64,000 bases of DNA, taken from the NCBI RefSeq assembly GCF_026017845.1, contig NZ_CP100416.1, forward strand, positions 3,770,548 through 3,834,547, in the 5' to 3' direction. The notes beneath the pieces are model-generated. The model was not told the origin of the DNA and ran no database searches. It saw only the letters and a program-made list of their open reading frames with translations. This DNA is from Amycolatopsis mediterranei. Its GTDB lineage: Bacteria; Actinomycetota; Actinomycetes; Mycobacteriales; Pseudonocardiaceae. A program made the translations under genes and the position numbers. Shown one piece after another: positions 48,195 to 56,655 of this stretch; position 1 is the stretch's first letter, and each line of letters begins with the position of its first letter.

Positions 48195-48677
48195 TCAAGA
48201 ACAGCCGGCGGCGGGGTCGTCGACCGCGAGCATGCGGCGGTTCGCCTCGCCGAGGCCGTCGGCCATGGCGTGCAGCTGGTCCGGCGTGAGGACTTCGATC
48301 AGCAGCTCGCGGACCAGGGCGACGTGCCCCGGCGCGGCCTGTTCCAGCAGGGCCACGCCTTCGTCGGTGAGCACCGCGTAGACGGCCCGCGGATCGCTTT
48401 CGCACGCGCGGCGGCGCACGAGGCCGCCCTGCTCCAGCTGGCCGATCTGGTAGGTCAGCCCGCTCTTGGAGTTCGACACGGCGCAGGCCAGCTCGGCCAT
48501 CCGCAGCTCGCGGTCGGGGGCCGCACTGAGCCGGGCAAGGATCACGTACTGGAGGTGGGAAATCCCGGAATCCTGCTTGAGCTGCTGGTCCAAGCGCCGG
48601 TTGAGCAGCTCGTAGGTGCCGAGGAACGCGTTCCAGGCGCGTTTCTCCTCGGCGTTCAGCCACCGTGGACGACCCAT
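48195..48677 (-). CDS. MarR-family regulator of ribA
   Basis: 160 residues from ATG 48677; a TTG further upstream would lie inside operator DNA. Winged helix LQYVILARLSAAPDRELRMAELACAVSNSKSGLTYQIGQLEQGGLVRRR with the wing DPRAVYAVLTDEG. Divergent from a GTP cyclohydrolase II gene across two GTTCAAATTTGAAC-type palindromes, so it most likely represses both. Confidence 0.9.
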   Translation of the reverse strand: MGRPRWLNAEEKRAWNAFLGTYELLNRRLDQQLKQDSGISHLQYVILARLSAAPDRELRMAELACAVSNSKSGLTYQIGQLEQGGLVRRRACESDPRAVYAVLTDEGVALLEQAAPGHVALVRELLIEVLTPDQLHAMADGLGEANRRMLAVDDPAAGCS

Positions 48678-48695
48678 GTCACAACGGTACCTGTT

Positions 48696-48747
48696 GTTCA
48701 AATTCGAACTCAAGGGGTACGGTCGGGATCAAGGTTCAAATTTGAAC
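48696..48747. promoter_or_regulatory. Two MarR palindromes, GTTCAAATTTGAAC
   Basis: GTTCAAATTCGAAC (48696-48709, one mismatched pair) and GTTCAAATTTGAAC (48734-48747, perfect). Centres are 38 bp apart. The second ends 9 bp before the ribA ATG; the first begins 18 bp before the MarR ATG. Confidence 0.8.
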
Positions 48748-48756
48748 GGAGTCCCC

Positions 48757-49371
48757 ATGATCCCCGCCGCCACCGTCCGCACCCGCGTGCGGGTCCCGCT
48801 GCGCTTCGCCGACGGCTTCTCCGCTTCGGCCGACGTCGTCACCTTCGACGGCCTGGTGGACGGCGCCGAGCACCTCGCCCTGGTCTTCGGCGACCCGGTC
48901 CGGCCGCTGGTGCGCCTGCACTCGGAGTGCCTGACCGGCGACGTGTTCGGGTCCGCCCGCTGCGACTGCGGGCCGCAGCTGCGCGAGGCGGTGGAACGGA
49001 TCGACGGGGCCGGCGGCGTCCTGCTCTACCTGCGTCAGGAGGGCCGGGGCATCGGCCTCTACGCCAAGCTGGACGCCTACGCCCTGCAGGACGCCGGGCT
49101 CGACACCTACCAGGCGAACACCGCGCTGGGCCTGCCCGAGGACGCCCGCGACTACACCGCCGCGGCCCAGATGCTCGCCGCGCTGGGCATCGGCGAGGTG
49201 GACCTGCTCACCAACAACCCCGACAAGGTCCGGCAGCTGCGCGAGCGGGGCGTCACGGTCGCCGGGACGGTGCCCACCGGCGTGCACGCCACCCCGGACA
49301 ACCTGCGGTACCTCGACGCCAAGGTCCGGCACACGAACCACACCCTGGCCCTGCCCGAACTGGCCGGGTGA
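48757..49371 (+). CDS. ribA: GTP cyclohydrolase II (RibA), stand-alone
   Basis: 204 residues. Zinc site SECLTGDVFGSARCDCG, catalytic YLRQEGRGIGL, and DARDYTAAAQMLAALGIGEVDLLTNNPDKV all match GTP cyclohydrolase II, which opens GTP to 2,5-diamino-6-ribosylamino-pyrimidinone phosphate, formate and pyrophosphate. Housekeeping actinobacterial RibA is usually fused to RibB within a rib operon; this one is short, alone and under a MarR regulator, so it may serve an inducible flavin or deazapurine-type pathway. That role is inference. Confidence 0.9.
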   Translation: MIPAATVRTRVRVPLRFADGFSASADVVTFDGLVDGAEHLALVFGDPVRPLVRLHSECLTGDVFGSARCDCGPQLREAVERIDGAGGVLLYLRQEGRGIGLYAKLDAYALQDAGLDTYQANTALGLPEDARDYTAAAQMLAALGIGEVDLLTNNPDKVRQLRERGVTVAGTVPTGVHATPDNLRYLDAKVRHTNHTLALPELAG

Positions 49372-49379
49372 GGGGCGCC

Positions 49380-49496
49380 TCAGCGCCGGGAAGCCACCGT
49401 CGCCAGCTGCTCGGTGATCTCGGCCAGCAGCTCGGACGCCGCGTCGCCGAGCGCGGCCAGGTCGGCCAGGGTCGTTTCCTCCGTCGTCACGCTCAC
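49380..49496 (-). CDS. 38-residue helical peptide
   Basis: GTG 49496 behind GAGGAGGACCT; reads MSVTTEETTLADLAALGDAASELLAEITEQLATVASRR, an amphipathic acidic helix. Its start overlaps the stop of the upstream gene (GTGA), so the two are translationally coupled. Convergent with ribA, stops 8 bp apart. Function unknown; a partner or precursor peptide is possible. Confidence 0.6.
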   Translation of the reverse strand: MSVTTEETTLADLAALGDAASELLAEITEQLATVASRR

Positions 49497-49831
49497 AGGT
49501 CCTCCTCCAGGGCGTCGTGGCGGGCGACGACGGCTTCGGCGAACGCGGTGTGCACGCGCAGGTACTCGTCGCGGCCGACCGCCGTGTCGGCCCATTCGTG
49601 CCAGCGGATGTGTGCTTCGGCGACGTCGACCTGAGCGGCCGCCGCCACCGTGGCGGGGGACGTGCCGGCGAGGATCGCGTGGTGCATCAGGGACGGCGAG
49701 GAGCGCCGGGCGAGCTCGGCCAGCGCGGCGAGGCGGGCGAGTTCCGCGAGCGTGTCGGACGTGACCGGCCGGGGGCGCGGCCGGGGGACCGGACGCGTGT
49801 TCCCGAGATTGTCGGTCAAGACGCTGGTCAT
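49493..49831 (-). CDS. Small helical protein of unknown function
   Basis: 112 residues from ATG 49831 with AGGAG ~9 nt upstream. A Pro/Arg-rich stretch (PVPRPRPRPVT) is followed by helices and an HTH-like segment (AGTSPATVAAAAQVDVAEAHIRWHEWADTAVGRDEY). It may bind DNA but is not assigned to a family. It forms a two-gene unit with the 38-residue peptide. Confidence 0.65.
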   Translation of the reverse strand: MTSVLTDNLGNTRPVPRPRPRPVTSDTLAELARLAALAELARRSSPSLMHHAILAGTSPATVAAAAQVDVAEAHIRWHEWADTAVGRDEYLRVHTAFAEAVVARHDALEEDL

Positions 49832-49879
49832 CAAATGACTCCTGAGGCGGAGAGCAGCTGGAGCAACCCGAACGGCGGA

Positions 49880-49908
49880 GGTTTACCCCGGCCCAGCTGG
49901 GGTAAACC
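49880..49908 (-). terminator. Hairpin GGTTTACCCC/GGGGTAAACC
   Basis: Perfect 10-bp arms (49880-49889 and 49899-49908) with a 9-nt loop, between the end of the GH43 gene and the next minus-strand gene. Probably the GH43 terminator; its position 49-77 bp before the small gene also allows an operator role. Confidence 0.65.
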
Positions 49909-49976
49909 CCCTCGCTCGTGATCTCCGTCTCACCGCATCGGGTGGGCCACCCCGACGAGTGGCCCACCCGCGCGAC

Positions 49977-52900
49977 TCAGCTCGCCCGGACCGCCCCGCA
50001 GTGCCACGGGATCCGTTGCGGCCGCACGCTCTCCAGAGTCGGGACGACCGGGGCGATCGTGCCGTCGCGGCGGAACGTCAGCTTGTCGATCGTCGTCTCG
50101 CGGTGGGTGCCGTCGCCGCCGGGGATGCCGAAGCGGTGGTAGGCGAGGTACCAGTCGTCGGTGCCCGGCACCTGCAGCATCGAGCTGTGCCCGGTGCCGA
50201 GGACACCCAGGTGGGCGTCCTTGCTCAGGAGCACGCCGCGGTTGGTGAACGGCCCGGCCGGGCTCGGCGCCGTGGCGTAGCCGACGCGGTAGTCCGGGCT
50301 GCGGGTGTCGTCGATGGACCAGCTGAGGTAGTACGTGCCCTTCCGCTCCACCATGAACAGCCCCTCGCGGAAGTCGGTCAGGCCGTCCAGCCGGGTGATC
50401 TTCGCCGGGTCGTAGGACACCATGTCGTCGTTCAGCGGGACGACGTAGGCGTTGCCGTTGCCCCAGTACAGGTACGGCTTCCCGGTGTGGTCGATGAACA
50501 CGGCGGGGTCGATCGCCTGGCCGCCGTCGGGGTTCTTCGCGATCAGCGGCTTGCCGGAGTCGACGAACGGGCCGGTCGGCGAGTCGCTCACCGCGACGCC
50601 GATCTTGGCCTCGGCGCAGAAGTAGAAGTAGTACTTCCCGTTGCGCTTCGCGATCGTCGGCGCCCAAGCGTTCTTGTCGGCCCAGCCGACGTCCTTGCCC
50701 AGATCGAGGATGACCCCCTCGTCCTTCCAGTCGACGAGGTTCTTCGACGACCACGCCGAGAACTTCGTCCCGCTCCAGCCGTCGAAGCCGTCGGTGGTCG
50801 GGTACAGGTAGTAGGTGTCGCCGAACGCGACGATGTTCGGGTCGGCGTTGTACCCCGGCAGGACCGGGCTGCGCACCTCGTGCGCCTCGACCGTCCACAC
50901 GCGACGGTCGCCGCCGGCACCGGTCACCGTGAACTGCTTCGGCGAGCTGAGGTTGACCGGCTTTCCGTTGTCCGGCTTGATGGACGCGCCCGGCGCCAGG
51001 CCGAACTGCGGCGCGAGCCGGTGCAGGTCGGTGCCCGGCTTGACCGGGAGCACGACCGTCCCGGCGCCGGAGTCGATGACGGCCGGCGTCTTGAGCGCGT
51101 CGAGCTGCACCGACCGGATCGCGGTGCTGTTGGACGGGAGCGTGGCGACCTCGAGCCCGGACAGCGCCCGGTTGTAGAGCCGCACGTCCTTCATCTTGCC
51201 GGTCAGGGTCTTGTCGCCCGCGTACACCGAGCGGCCGAGGTAGTTCGCCGCCGTGACGCCGCCGCCGAGGTCCGACGGCTTGATGGTGGCGTTCGCGTTG
51301 CGGCCCACCTCGACGCCGTCCAGGTAGAGCACCTCGACACCGTTGCCGACGGTGAGCGTCACGTTCTTCCACACCCCGCGCGGCAGGCCGCCGCCGGCGT
51401 CCGCCGCCTGTTCGGTGGTCCAGTTGCCGGTCGCGATGGCGCCGCGGAAGCCGCCGCTCGCGGTGCCGCCGGTGGTGAAGAGGTAGCCGTTGCCGGCGCC
51501 GTCCTTCGCCGTGTTGCCCAGGCCCCACAGGAAGTACGGCGTCTGCTGGTTGGGATCGACCAGGACGTCGGCCGACACGGTGGCCGCGCCGGCGCCGGTG
51601 AGCAGGTTGTTCGGCAGTTGCACGTGACCGTTCTTGCCGCCGAAGGCCAGCGCGCCGCCGGCCCAGGAGACGTCACCGGCGAGGGCGCCGTCGTACCCGT
51701 GCCCGGTGGTGTCCGTCGCGACCGTGCCCGACTTCGCGTCGAGCGGCCAGTGCGCGACGAGGCCGTTCGAGTCGGCTTTGGCCGGCGCCGGGGGAGCGCT
51801 GAGCCGGTTCATCTCCGCCTGCGTGACCGGCAGGACGGTGCCGTGCCGCGGCGAGGCGGGCAGGTGCGCGCCGGCCGACATCGTCCACTGGCCCGAGTTC
51901 AGGTCGGTGGTTTCGAACGGGACGTAGCCGCGGCCGCCGAACTCGTCGATGAACAGGTACCACTTGTTCTCGGTGTTGGACTTGAACCCGGTCGGCCCTT
52001 CGCCCGCGGACAGGCCGGGGCTGGTGGCGGTGGCCTTGCCGATGCAGTCGGCGACGAAGCCGTAGTGCGGGTCGAGCAGGTCGGTGGCCTTCTCCTCGGT
52101 GATGAACTTGCTGCACGGCGTCGAGGAGGTGTTGTTGCGCTCGTCCTTGGTGAACCGGTAGTAGGCGTCCTGGTTCTTGATCACCGTCGAGTCGATCACC
52201 GAGTAGCCCGGGTCGATCCACACCTGCGGCGCGCTGAAGGTGACGAAGTCGCGCGTGGTCGCGTACATCATCCGGTTGTAGGTGTCGCCGGTGTGGTTCG
52301 GGTCGTTCTCGGAGTAGAGCTTCGATGCCCAGTACACGACGTACGTCCCGCGCTTGGCGTCCCAGAAGGCTTCCGGGGCCCACGTGTTGCCCGCGGTCGG
52401 CGGCGACACCTGGACGCTGCGCTGGCGCGACCAGTGCGCCAGGTCGGTCGACTCCCAGACCATGATCGACCGGCTGCCGGTGCGCTGGGCGGCGTCCCAG
52501 CCGCGGCCGGCGTAGATCCGCAGGTCGGTGGCCAGCAGGTAGAACTTGTCGCCGTCGGGGGAGCGCAGGATGAACGGGTCGCGCACGCCCAGCTCGCCGA
52601 GGCTCGACTTGAGCATCGGCTGGCCGTTGTTGAGCTCGGTCCAGTTCAGCGGGTCGTTGCCCTTGCTCAACGCCGAGTAGATCTGCTCGCCGTTGGACGT
52701 GCCTTCGCCGGTGAAGTAGAAGAAGCTGTAGCCCGCCAGGGGTTGCGGGGCCGGCTTGGGGACCACGGTGGCGGTGAACCGCCGTGTGGTGCTCTCGCGG
52801 CCGAGGCTGACCTTCGCGGTCAGGACGACCTTCGCCGGGGCCGCGCCGGTCGCCGGCCGGCTGACCTCACCGGTCGGCGTGATCACCGACGGCGCGGACG

Positions 52901-53120
52901 ACGTCCAGGTGACGTTCGTGCCGTCCGGGCCGCTCGCCGGCAGCGTGAGATTGCCGCGGACGTCGTCGATGTCGGGCACGGACAGCGTGCTCGCGGCGGC
53001 ACGGACGCCGGTGCCGGTGTCGGCGGACGGAGTTGCGCCGGCACCGGCGCTGCCGAGGGGGATGAGTGCGGCCGCGACGGCCAGCACGACGCCGAAACGG
53101 CGTGGGGAGAACAACTTCAT
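49977..53120 (-). CDS. Secreted multidomain enzyme with two GH43 domains and LamG
   Basis: 1,047 residues from ATG 53120 (GAAGGAACC upstream). Signal peptide 1-29; bacterial Ig-like domain ~40-125; first five-blade GH43-type propeller ~130-455 (YSFFYFTGEGTSNGEQIY, VRDPFILRSPDG); LamG/concanavalin-like domain ~470-630; Ig-like linker ~640-720; second GH43 propeller ~728-1047 (YNADPNIVAFGDTYYLYPTT with the base Asp, AIDPAVFIDHTGKPYLYWG, FREGLFMVERKGTYYLSWS with the acid Glu). It probably cleaves arabinan or arabinoxylan at two bond types. A 20-bp palindrome lies just upstream. Confidence 0.88.
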   Translation of the reverse strand: MKLFSPRRFGVVLAVAAALIPLGSAGAGATPSADTGTGVRAAASTLSVPDIDDVRGNLTLPASGPDGTNVTWTSSAPSVITPTGEVSRPATGAAPAKVVLTAKVSLGRESTTRRFTATVVPKPAPQPLAGYSFFYFTGEGTSNGEQIYSALSKGNDPLNWTELNNGQPMLKSSLGELGVRDPFILRSPDGDKFYLLATDLRIYAGRGWDAAQRTGSRSIMVWESTDLAHWSRQRSVQVSPPTAGNTWAPEAFWDAKRGTYVVYWASKLYSENDPNHTGDTYNRMMYATTRDFVTFSAPQVWIDPGYSVIDSTVIKNQDAYYRFTKDERNNTSSTPCSKFITEEKATDLLDPHYGFVADCIGKATATSPGLSAGEGPTGFKSNTENKWYLFIDEFGGRGYVPFETTDLNSGQWTMSAGAHLPASPRHGTVLPVTQAEMNRLSAPPAPAKADSNGLVAHWPLDAKSGTVATDTTGHGYDGALAGDVSWAGGALAFGGKNGHVQLPNNLLTGAGAATVSADVLVDPNQQTPYFLWGLGNTAKDGAGNGYLFTTGGTASGGFRGAIATGNWTTEQAADAGGGLPRGVWKNVTLTVGNGVEVLYLDGVEVGRNANATIKPSDLGGGVTAANYLGRSVYAGDKTLTGKMKDVRLYNRALSGLEVATLPSNSTAIRSVQLDALKTPAVIDSGAGTVVLPVKPGTDLHRLAPQFGLAPGASIKPDNGKPVNLSSPKQFTVTGAGGDRRVWTVEAHEVRSPVLPGYNADPNIVAFGDTYYLYPTTDGFDGWSGTKFSAWSSKNLVDWKDEGVILDLGKDVGWADKNAWAPTIAKRNGKYYFYFCAEAKIGVAVSDSPTGPFVDSGKPLIAKNPDGGQAIDPAVFIDHTGKPYLYWGNGNAYVVPLNDDMVSYDPAKITRLDGLTDFREGLFMVERKGTYYLSWSIDDTRSPDYRVGYATAPSPAGPFTNRGVLLSKDAHLGVLGTGHSSMLQVPGTDDWYLAYHRFGIPGGDGTHRETTIDKLTFRRDGTIAPVVPTLESVRPQRIPWHCGAVRAS

Positions 53121-53156
53121 CGTTGTCGGTTCCTTCGGGGCACGTCGGGGACCAGC

Positions 53157-53176
53157 GCATGTTAACGTTAACATGC
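53157..53176. promoter_or_regulatory. 20-bp LacI-type palindrome before the GH43 gene
   Basis: GCATGTTAACGTTAACATGC is a perfect palindrome with the TTAACGTTAA core common in LacI-family operators of arabinose and xylose genes. It lies 37-56 bp upstream of the ATG. No LacI gene is adjacent, so the regulator acts in trans. Confidence 0.75.
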
Positions 53177-53215
53177 TCCGGGATACGCTGACTCTAGGTC
53201 GGCGCCGTCCGATGG

Positions 53216-54214
53216 TCAAGAGCCGGAAGGATGGCCCGGGTCTGGCGGCAGGCCCGCGCGGGCCAGCTGCTCGGCGATCGCCTTCTGTGGATACGGCGTC
53301 TTCCGGCTCTCGGCGTGGAGCGCGAAGTAGAAGTCGTTGACGACCGCGGCGAGCGGGGCGTACCGCTGGAGCAGCGGAGCTTGGTGCGGCACTTCCCCGG
53401 CGGCGCACGCGCGGACGAAGTCGTTGCGGGTGCGGGCATCCGGCCACGCGCGCAGCCCGCGGACGTGCCGGTTGACCAGGTGGGTCAGCACGTAGGCCCG
53501 GTCGTGGCCGTCGTGCTCGGCGAGGAACTCCGCTTCGGCGTCCGAAAGGTCGAACTCCGGGGCCACGGCCAGGCCGAAGTCCGTGAGGTAGAGCCGTTCG
53601 CCGTCGGTGACGATGTTGGCGAAGTGCGCGTCGAAGTGCTGAACACCCCGCGAGGCCAGGAAACCGGTGATGTCCCGCAGGTCCTCTTCGAGCGGCAGGT
53701 CGTCGTCCGGCCATCCGGCGAGGCTGTGCGGCAGGTACTCGAGGAACAGCACGAGGTCGGTGGTGGCGCCGGTAAGGGCTTCCAGCCTTCGTCGCACGCC
53801 GGGGTCGCCGTGCCAGAACGCGACGTCGGCTTCGATGTCGGCGTGCGGCCGGGGCAGGCCGGGCAGGATCCGCCAGTGGTGCAGGAGCGGGAAGTTCTCG
53901 CACTCGCCGCCGCGAACCCACGCCGTCGTCATGAGGTGGGCTTCCAGCTCGCGCCAGGCCCCGCCGCCCGCGGACCCGACCCCGTAGTGCGACCACGGCG
54001 GCAGCCCGTAGAGGTCGGCCGTCGAGCGGGGGTTCGCCAGTTCGACGTCGGTGAGCGGGACGCGCTTGACGAACACGGGTTCGCCGCCGGCCCGTAGCAG
54101 CCAGGACGACCCGCCGATGCCGGTGCCGAGCGGGCGGGCCGCGGCGAGGAGCTCGTCGCCGGCGTCGGCCAGGGCGGCGGCGATCTTCTCGTGGCGGGCG
54201 AGCCGGGGCGTCAT
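53216..54214 (-). CDS. Protein-kinase-fold phosphotransferase of unknown target
   Basis: 332 residues. Kinase landmarks in order: FVKRVPL (Lys near 50), HFDAHFANIVTDGERLYLTDFGLA, containing HxDxxxxN and DFG. A glycine loop GIGGSSWLL stands in for the canonical P-loop. The C-terminal ~100 residues are helical. It resembles aminoglycoside/choline-kinase-like and Ser/Thr-kinase-like proteins. Its ATG overlaps the TetR stop (ATGA), so both are made together. Confidence 0.75.
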   Translation of the reverse strand: MTPRLARHEKIAAALADAGDELLAAARPLGTGIGGSSWLLRAGGEPVFVKRVPLTDVELANPRSTADLYGLPPWSHYGVGSAGGGAWRELEAHLMTTAWVRGGECENFPLLHHWRILPGLPRPHADIEADVAFWHGDPGVRRRLEALTGATTDLVLFLEYLPHSLAGWPDDDLPLEEDLRDITGFLASRGVQHFDAHFANIVTDGERLYLTDFGLAVAPEFDLSDAEAEFLAEHDGHDRAYVLTHLVNRHVRGLRAWPDARTRNDFVRACAAGEVPHQAPLLQRYAPLAAVVNDFYFALHAESRKTPYPQKAIAEQLARAGLPPDPGHPSGS

Positions 54215-54792
54215 GCGCGCACCAGCGGCAGGTAGACCTCGTCGACGATCTCGACGAGCACGCCGTCGTCCACTGTGGTCAGTCCGCGCGTGAGGTATTC
54301 GTTGCGCAGCAACACGAGCGCCACCGTCGCCACCCGCGGGTGTCGTGCTCCCGGCCGCGCTTCGCCGCGGGCCACCGCCTGGTCGACGAGGGTGACCCAG
54401 GTGGTGGTGCCCCCTTGGGCGGCCTGTTCGTGTAGCTGTTCGCGGAGTTCCGGTTCGTCGCCCACGCCGGTGAGGAGGCTGCGGAGGGCGCGTGCGGCCG
54501 GCGACGTCTGGCCGCAGTTGATCGCCCGCAGCAGGGTCAGCGCGTCTTCGCGGAGGTCGCCGGTGCCGGGCGGTTTGAGCGTGTCCTCGGCCAGGTGGCG
54601 GTACGCGGCGACGCCGAGCGCGGCACGGTTCGGCCAGCGGCGGTAGATCGCGTTCTTGTTGGTGCCGGCGCGCCGGGCGACCCGCTCCATGGTCAGGCCG
54701 GGGTAGCCGGCTTCGGCGAGCTCGGCCGCTGCCGCGCGCAGGATCGCCTCTTCCAGTTCGGTGCCCCGGCGCCGGGTCTTCGGTGTCGCCAT
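54211..54792 (-). CDS. TetR-family regulator
   Basis: 193 residues. HTH LTMERVARRAGTNKNAIYRRWPNRAALGVAAY (~34-65) and a TetR_C_16 domain. It is divergent from the TIM-barrel gene at 54854, across a 15-bp palindrome, and translationally coupled to the kinase-like gene. Confidence 0.9.
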   Translation of the reverse strand: MATPKTRRRGTELEEAILRAAAAELAEAGYPGLTMERVARRAGTNKNAIYRRWPNRAALGVAAYRHLAEDTLKPPGTGDLREDALTLLRAINCGQTSPAARALRSLLTGVGDEPELREQLHEQAAQGGTTTWVTLVDQAVARGEARPGARHPRVATVALVLLRNEYLTRGLTTVDDGVLVEIVDEVYLPLVRA

Positions 54793-54819
54793 GGCGCTAC
54801 CCTAGCCGCACTACGGTAC

Positions 54820-54834
54820 GGTACGGACCGTACC
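54820..54834. promoter_or_regulatory. TetR operator GGTACGG-A-CCGTACC
   Basis: Perfect 7-bp arms with a one-base centre. An extra half-site ACGGTACGG overlaps on the left (54814-54822). It lies 20-34 bp before the 54854 gene and 28-42 bp before the TetR gene. Confidence 0.75.
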
Positions 54835-54853
54835 TTAAAACCGAGGAGGGATC

Positions 54854-55849
54854 ATGCGAGCCAAGGGCATCGGCTATGACACGGGGTTCGAAATCAGCGG
54901 CAGCCTCAACCGCCCGTTCGACCCGGACCTCGTGCGCCGCGAGCTGACGATCATCCGCGACTACCTGCACTGCACGGCCGTGCGGCTGATCGGCACCGAC
55001 CTCGACCGGATCGAGTCCGCCGCGCGCCAGGCGGCCGCGCTCGGGCTGGAGGTCTGGTTCTCGCCGTTCCCGTGCGACCGCGGCCAGGAGGAGCTCCTGG
55101 CCCTCTTCGCCGACGGCGCCGCGCGGGCCGAACGCCTCCGCGAGGCGGGCGCCGAGATCGTGTTCGTCACCGGCGCCGAGCTGAGCCTGTTCTGCCACGG
55201 TTTCCTGCCGGGCGGCAGCATCGCCGAGCGGCTGGGGAACGTGCTGGAATCGCGGGAGCTGCTCGCCGGGCTGCCGGACCGGATCAACGCGTTCCTGGCG
55301 CGCGCGGTCGAAGTCGTCCGCGCCCGGTTCGGCGGGCGCGTCACGTATGCGGCGATCCACCTGGAGCGCGTCGACTGGGCGCCCTTCGACATCGTTTCGG
55401 TGGACGCGCACCGCTCGAAGGAGGTCGAGCACCTCTACCGCGACGGCGTCCGGAGCCTGGTGTCGGCGGGCAAGCCGGTGGCGATCACGGAGTTCGGTGT
55501 GACGCCCTACCGTGGCGCCGCCGATCTGGGCGCTCGCTGCGGCGAAATCCTCGAGTACGAGAACGACGTCCCGGTCCGGTTGAAGGGCGACTACGTCCGC
55601 GACGAAGAGGAGCAAGCCCGTTACCTGCGCGAACTGGTGGAGATCTTCGCGGAGGAAGGCGTCGACGCGGCTTTCGCCTGCACGTTCGTCTGTTACGGGC
55701 TGGTGCACCGGGCCGATCCCCGGACCGACCTGGACATGGCGAGCTGGGGCGTGGTGAAGGTGCTGGAGAACGGGACCGGCGAGACGTACCCGGACGTGCC
55801 CTGGGAGCCGAAGGCGGCGTTCGGCGCACTGGCCGATTGCTACGCCTGA
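54854..55849 (+). CDS. TIM-barrel glycosidase-like protein
   Basis: 331 residues behind CGAGGAGGG. Segments spaced like TIM-barrel strands with acidic ends: AVRLIGTDLDRI, EVWFSPFPCDR, EIVFVTGAELSLF, AAIHLERVDWAPFDIVSVDAH and PVAITEFGVTPYRG. Glu in HLERVDW and in ITEFG are placed like the acid/base and nucleophile of clan GH-A. No signal peptide, so cytoplasmic. Similar actinobacterial proteins have sometimes been labelled abortive-infection proteins, which I cannot support from sequence. Confidence 0.65.
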   Translation: MRAKGIGYDTGFEISGSLNRPFDPDLVRRELTIIRDYLHCTAVRLIGTDLDRIESAARQAAALGLEVWFSPFPCDRGQEELLALFADGAARAERLREAGAEIVFVTGAELSLFCHGFLPGGSIAERLGNVLESRELLAGLPDRINAFLARAVEVVRARFGGRVTYAAIHLERVDWAPFDIVSVDAHRSKEVEHLYRDGVRSLVSAGKPVAITEFGVTPYRGAADLGARCGEILEYENDVPVRLKGDYVRDEEEQARYLRELVEIFAEEGVDAAFACTFVCYGLVHRADPRTDLDMASWGVVKVLENGTGETYPDVPWEPKAAFGALADCYA

Positions 55850-56565
55850 GCCAGGAACTCCACCATCGCCGCCGTCAGTTCCGGGCCGGTCATCGCCGTG
55901 AAGTGGTTCCCCGGCACCCGGGCGAACCGGCCGTTCGGCAGGGCCGCGGCGAGTTCGCCGGCCGTGGCGTGGCCGTCGTCCTCGTCTCCGACGACGACCA
56001 GGGTGGGGGTGGTGATCCGGTCCAGGTCCGTCGTCGGCACGTGGGTGCCGAGGACGTGCCGGAGCGCCACCGGATCGCCGCCGGCCTGGTGCATCCAGTA
56101 CGCCGGTGACCCGGGCTCCGCGGGCTCGCCGTCGATCAGCGCGGTCAGGGCGTCGTGGTAGACGCCCGTCCGGGAGGTCGTGCGCCGGATCGCGTCGAGG
56201 CCCTGGCCGGCCACGACCGCGCGGCCCGGACGGGCGCCGCGGGCCAGCAGGCGCAGCACGACCCGGCCGCCGTACGAGTAGCCGCCCAGGTCGTAGTCGT
56301 CGAGGCCGAGGTGGTCGAGCAGGGCGAGCCCGTCGTCGGCCAGGACGTCGGGCGGGTACGCCGCGGGGTCGTGCGGGGCGGCGCTCGCGCCGTGGCCGCG
56401 CAGGTCCGGGAGGATCACCCGGTGCCCGTGCTCGGCGAGCACCGCCGCCGGGCCGAGCCAGTCGCGGCTGGAGCCGGTGAATCCGTGGAACAGCACCAGC
56501 GGCCGCCCGCCGCCGACTTCGCGCCAGGCCAGTTCCCGGTCGTCGCGGGCGCGGAAGGACTCCAT
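55840..56565 (-). CDS. Alpha/beta hydrolase
   Basis: 241 residues. LVLFHGFTGSSRDW oxyanion loop (~24-37), nucleophile elbow GGYSYGGR (~95), acid in VVGDEDDGH and the terminal His in PGNHFTAM (~220). It resembles MenH/haloperoxidase-like esterases. Tail-to-tail overlap of 10 bp with the TIM-barrel gene. Confidence 0.85.
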   Translation of the reverse strand: MESFRARDDRELAWREVGGGRPLVLFHGFTGSSRDWLGPAAVLAEHGHRVILPDLRGHGASAAPHDPAAYPPDVLADDGLALLDHLGLDDYDLGGYSYGGRVVLRLLARGARPGRAVVAGQGLDAIRRTTSRTGVYHDALTALIDGEPAEPGSPAYWMHQAGGDPVALRHVLGTHVPTTDLDRITTPTLVVVGDEDDGHATAGELAAALPNGRFARVPGNHFTAMTGPELTAAMVEFLAQA

Positions 56566-56626
56566 GCCGCGAACCTACAGCAGTCCGATGAATTCTTGGC
56601 CAACCCCCGCGGCAGTCGGGTCGGCG

Positions 56627-56655
56627 TTGACAGAAAGCGCTGTCTCTTCTACCTT
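56627..56655 (+). promoter_or_regulatory. SigA-type promoter with LacI-like operator in the spacer
   Basis: TTGACA (56627-56632), 17 bp, TACCTT (56650-56655). The spacer region carries AGAAAGCGCTGTCT (56632-56645), a near-palindrome centred on AGCGCT like many LacI-family operators; GACAG/CTGTC arms also pair. The start of the lyase-like gene follows at 56753, leaving a ~90-nt leader. Confidence 0.7.

Noticed and set aside
54854..55849. Abortive-infection (phage defence) protein
   Set aside because: The sequence looks like a cytoplasmic TIM-barrel hydrolase; no defence partner genes or mobile-element context support the label.
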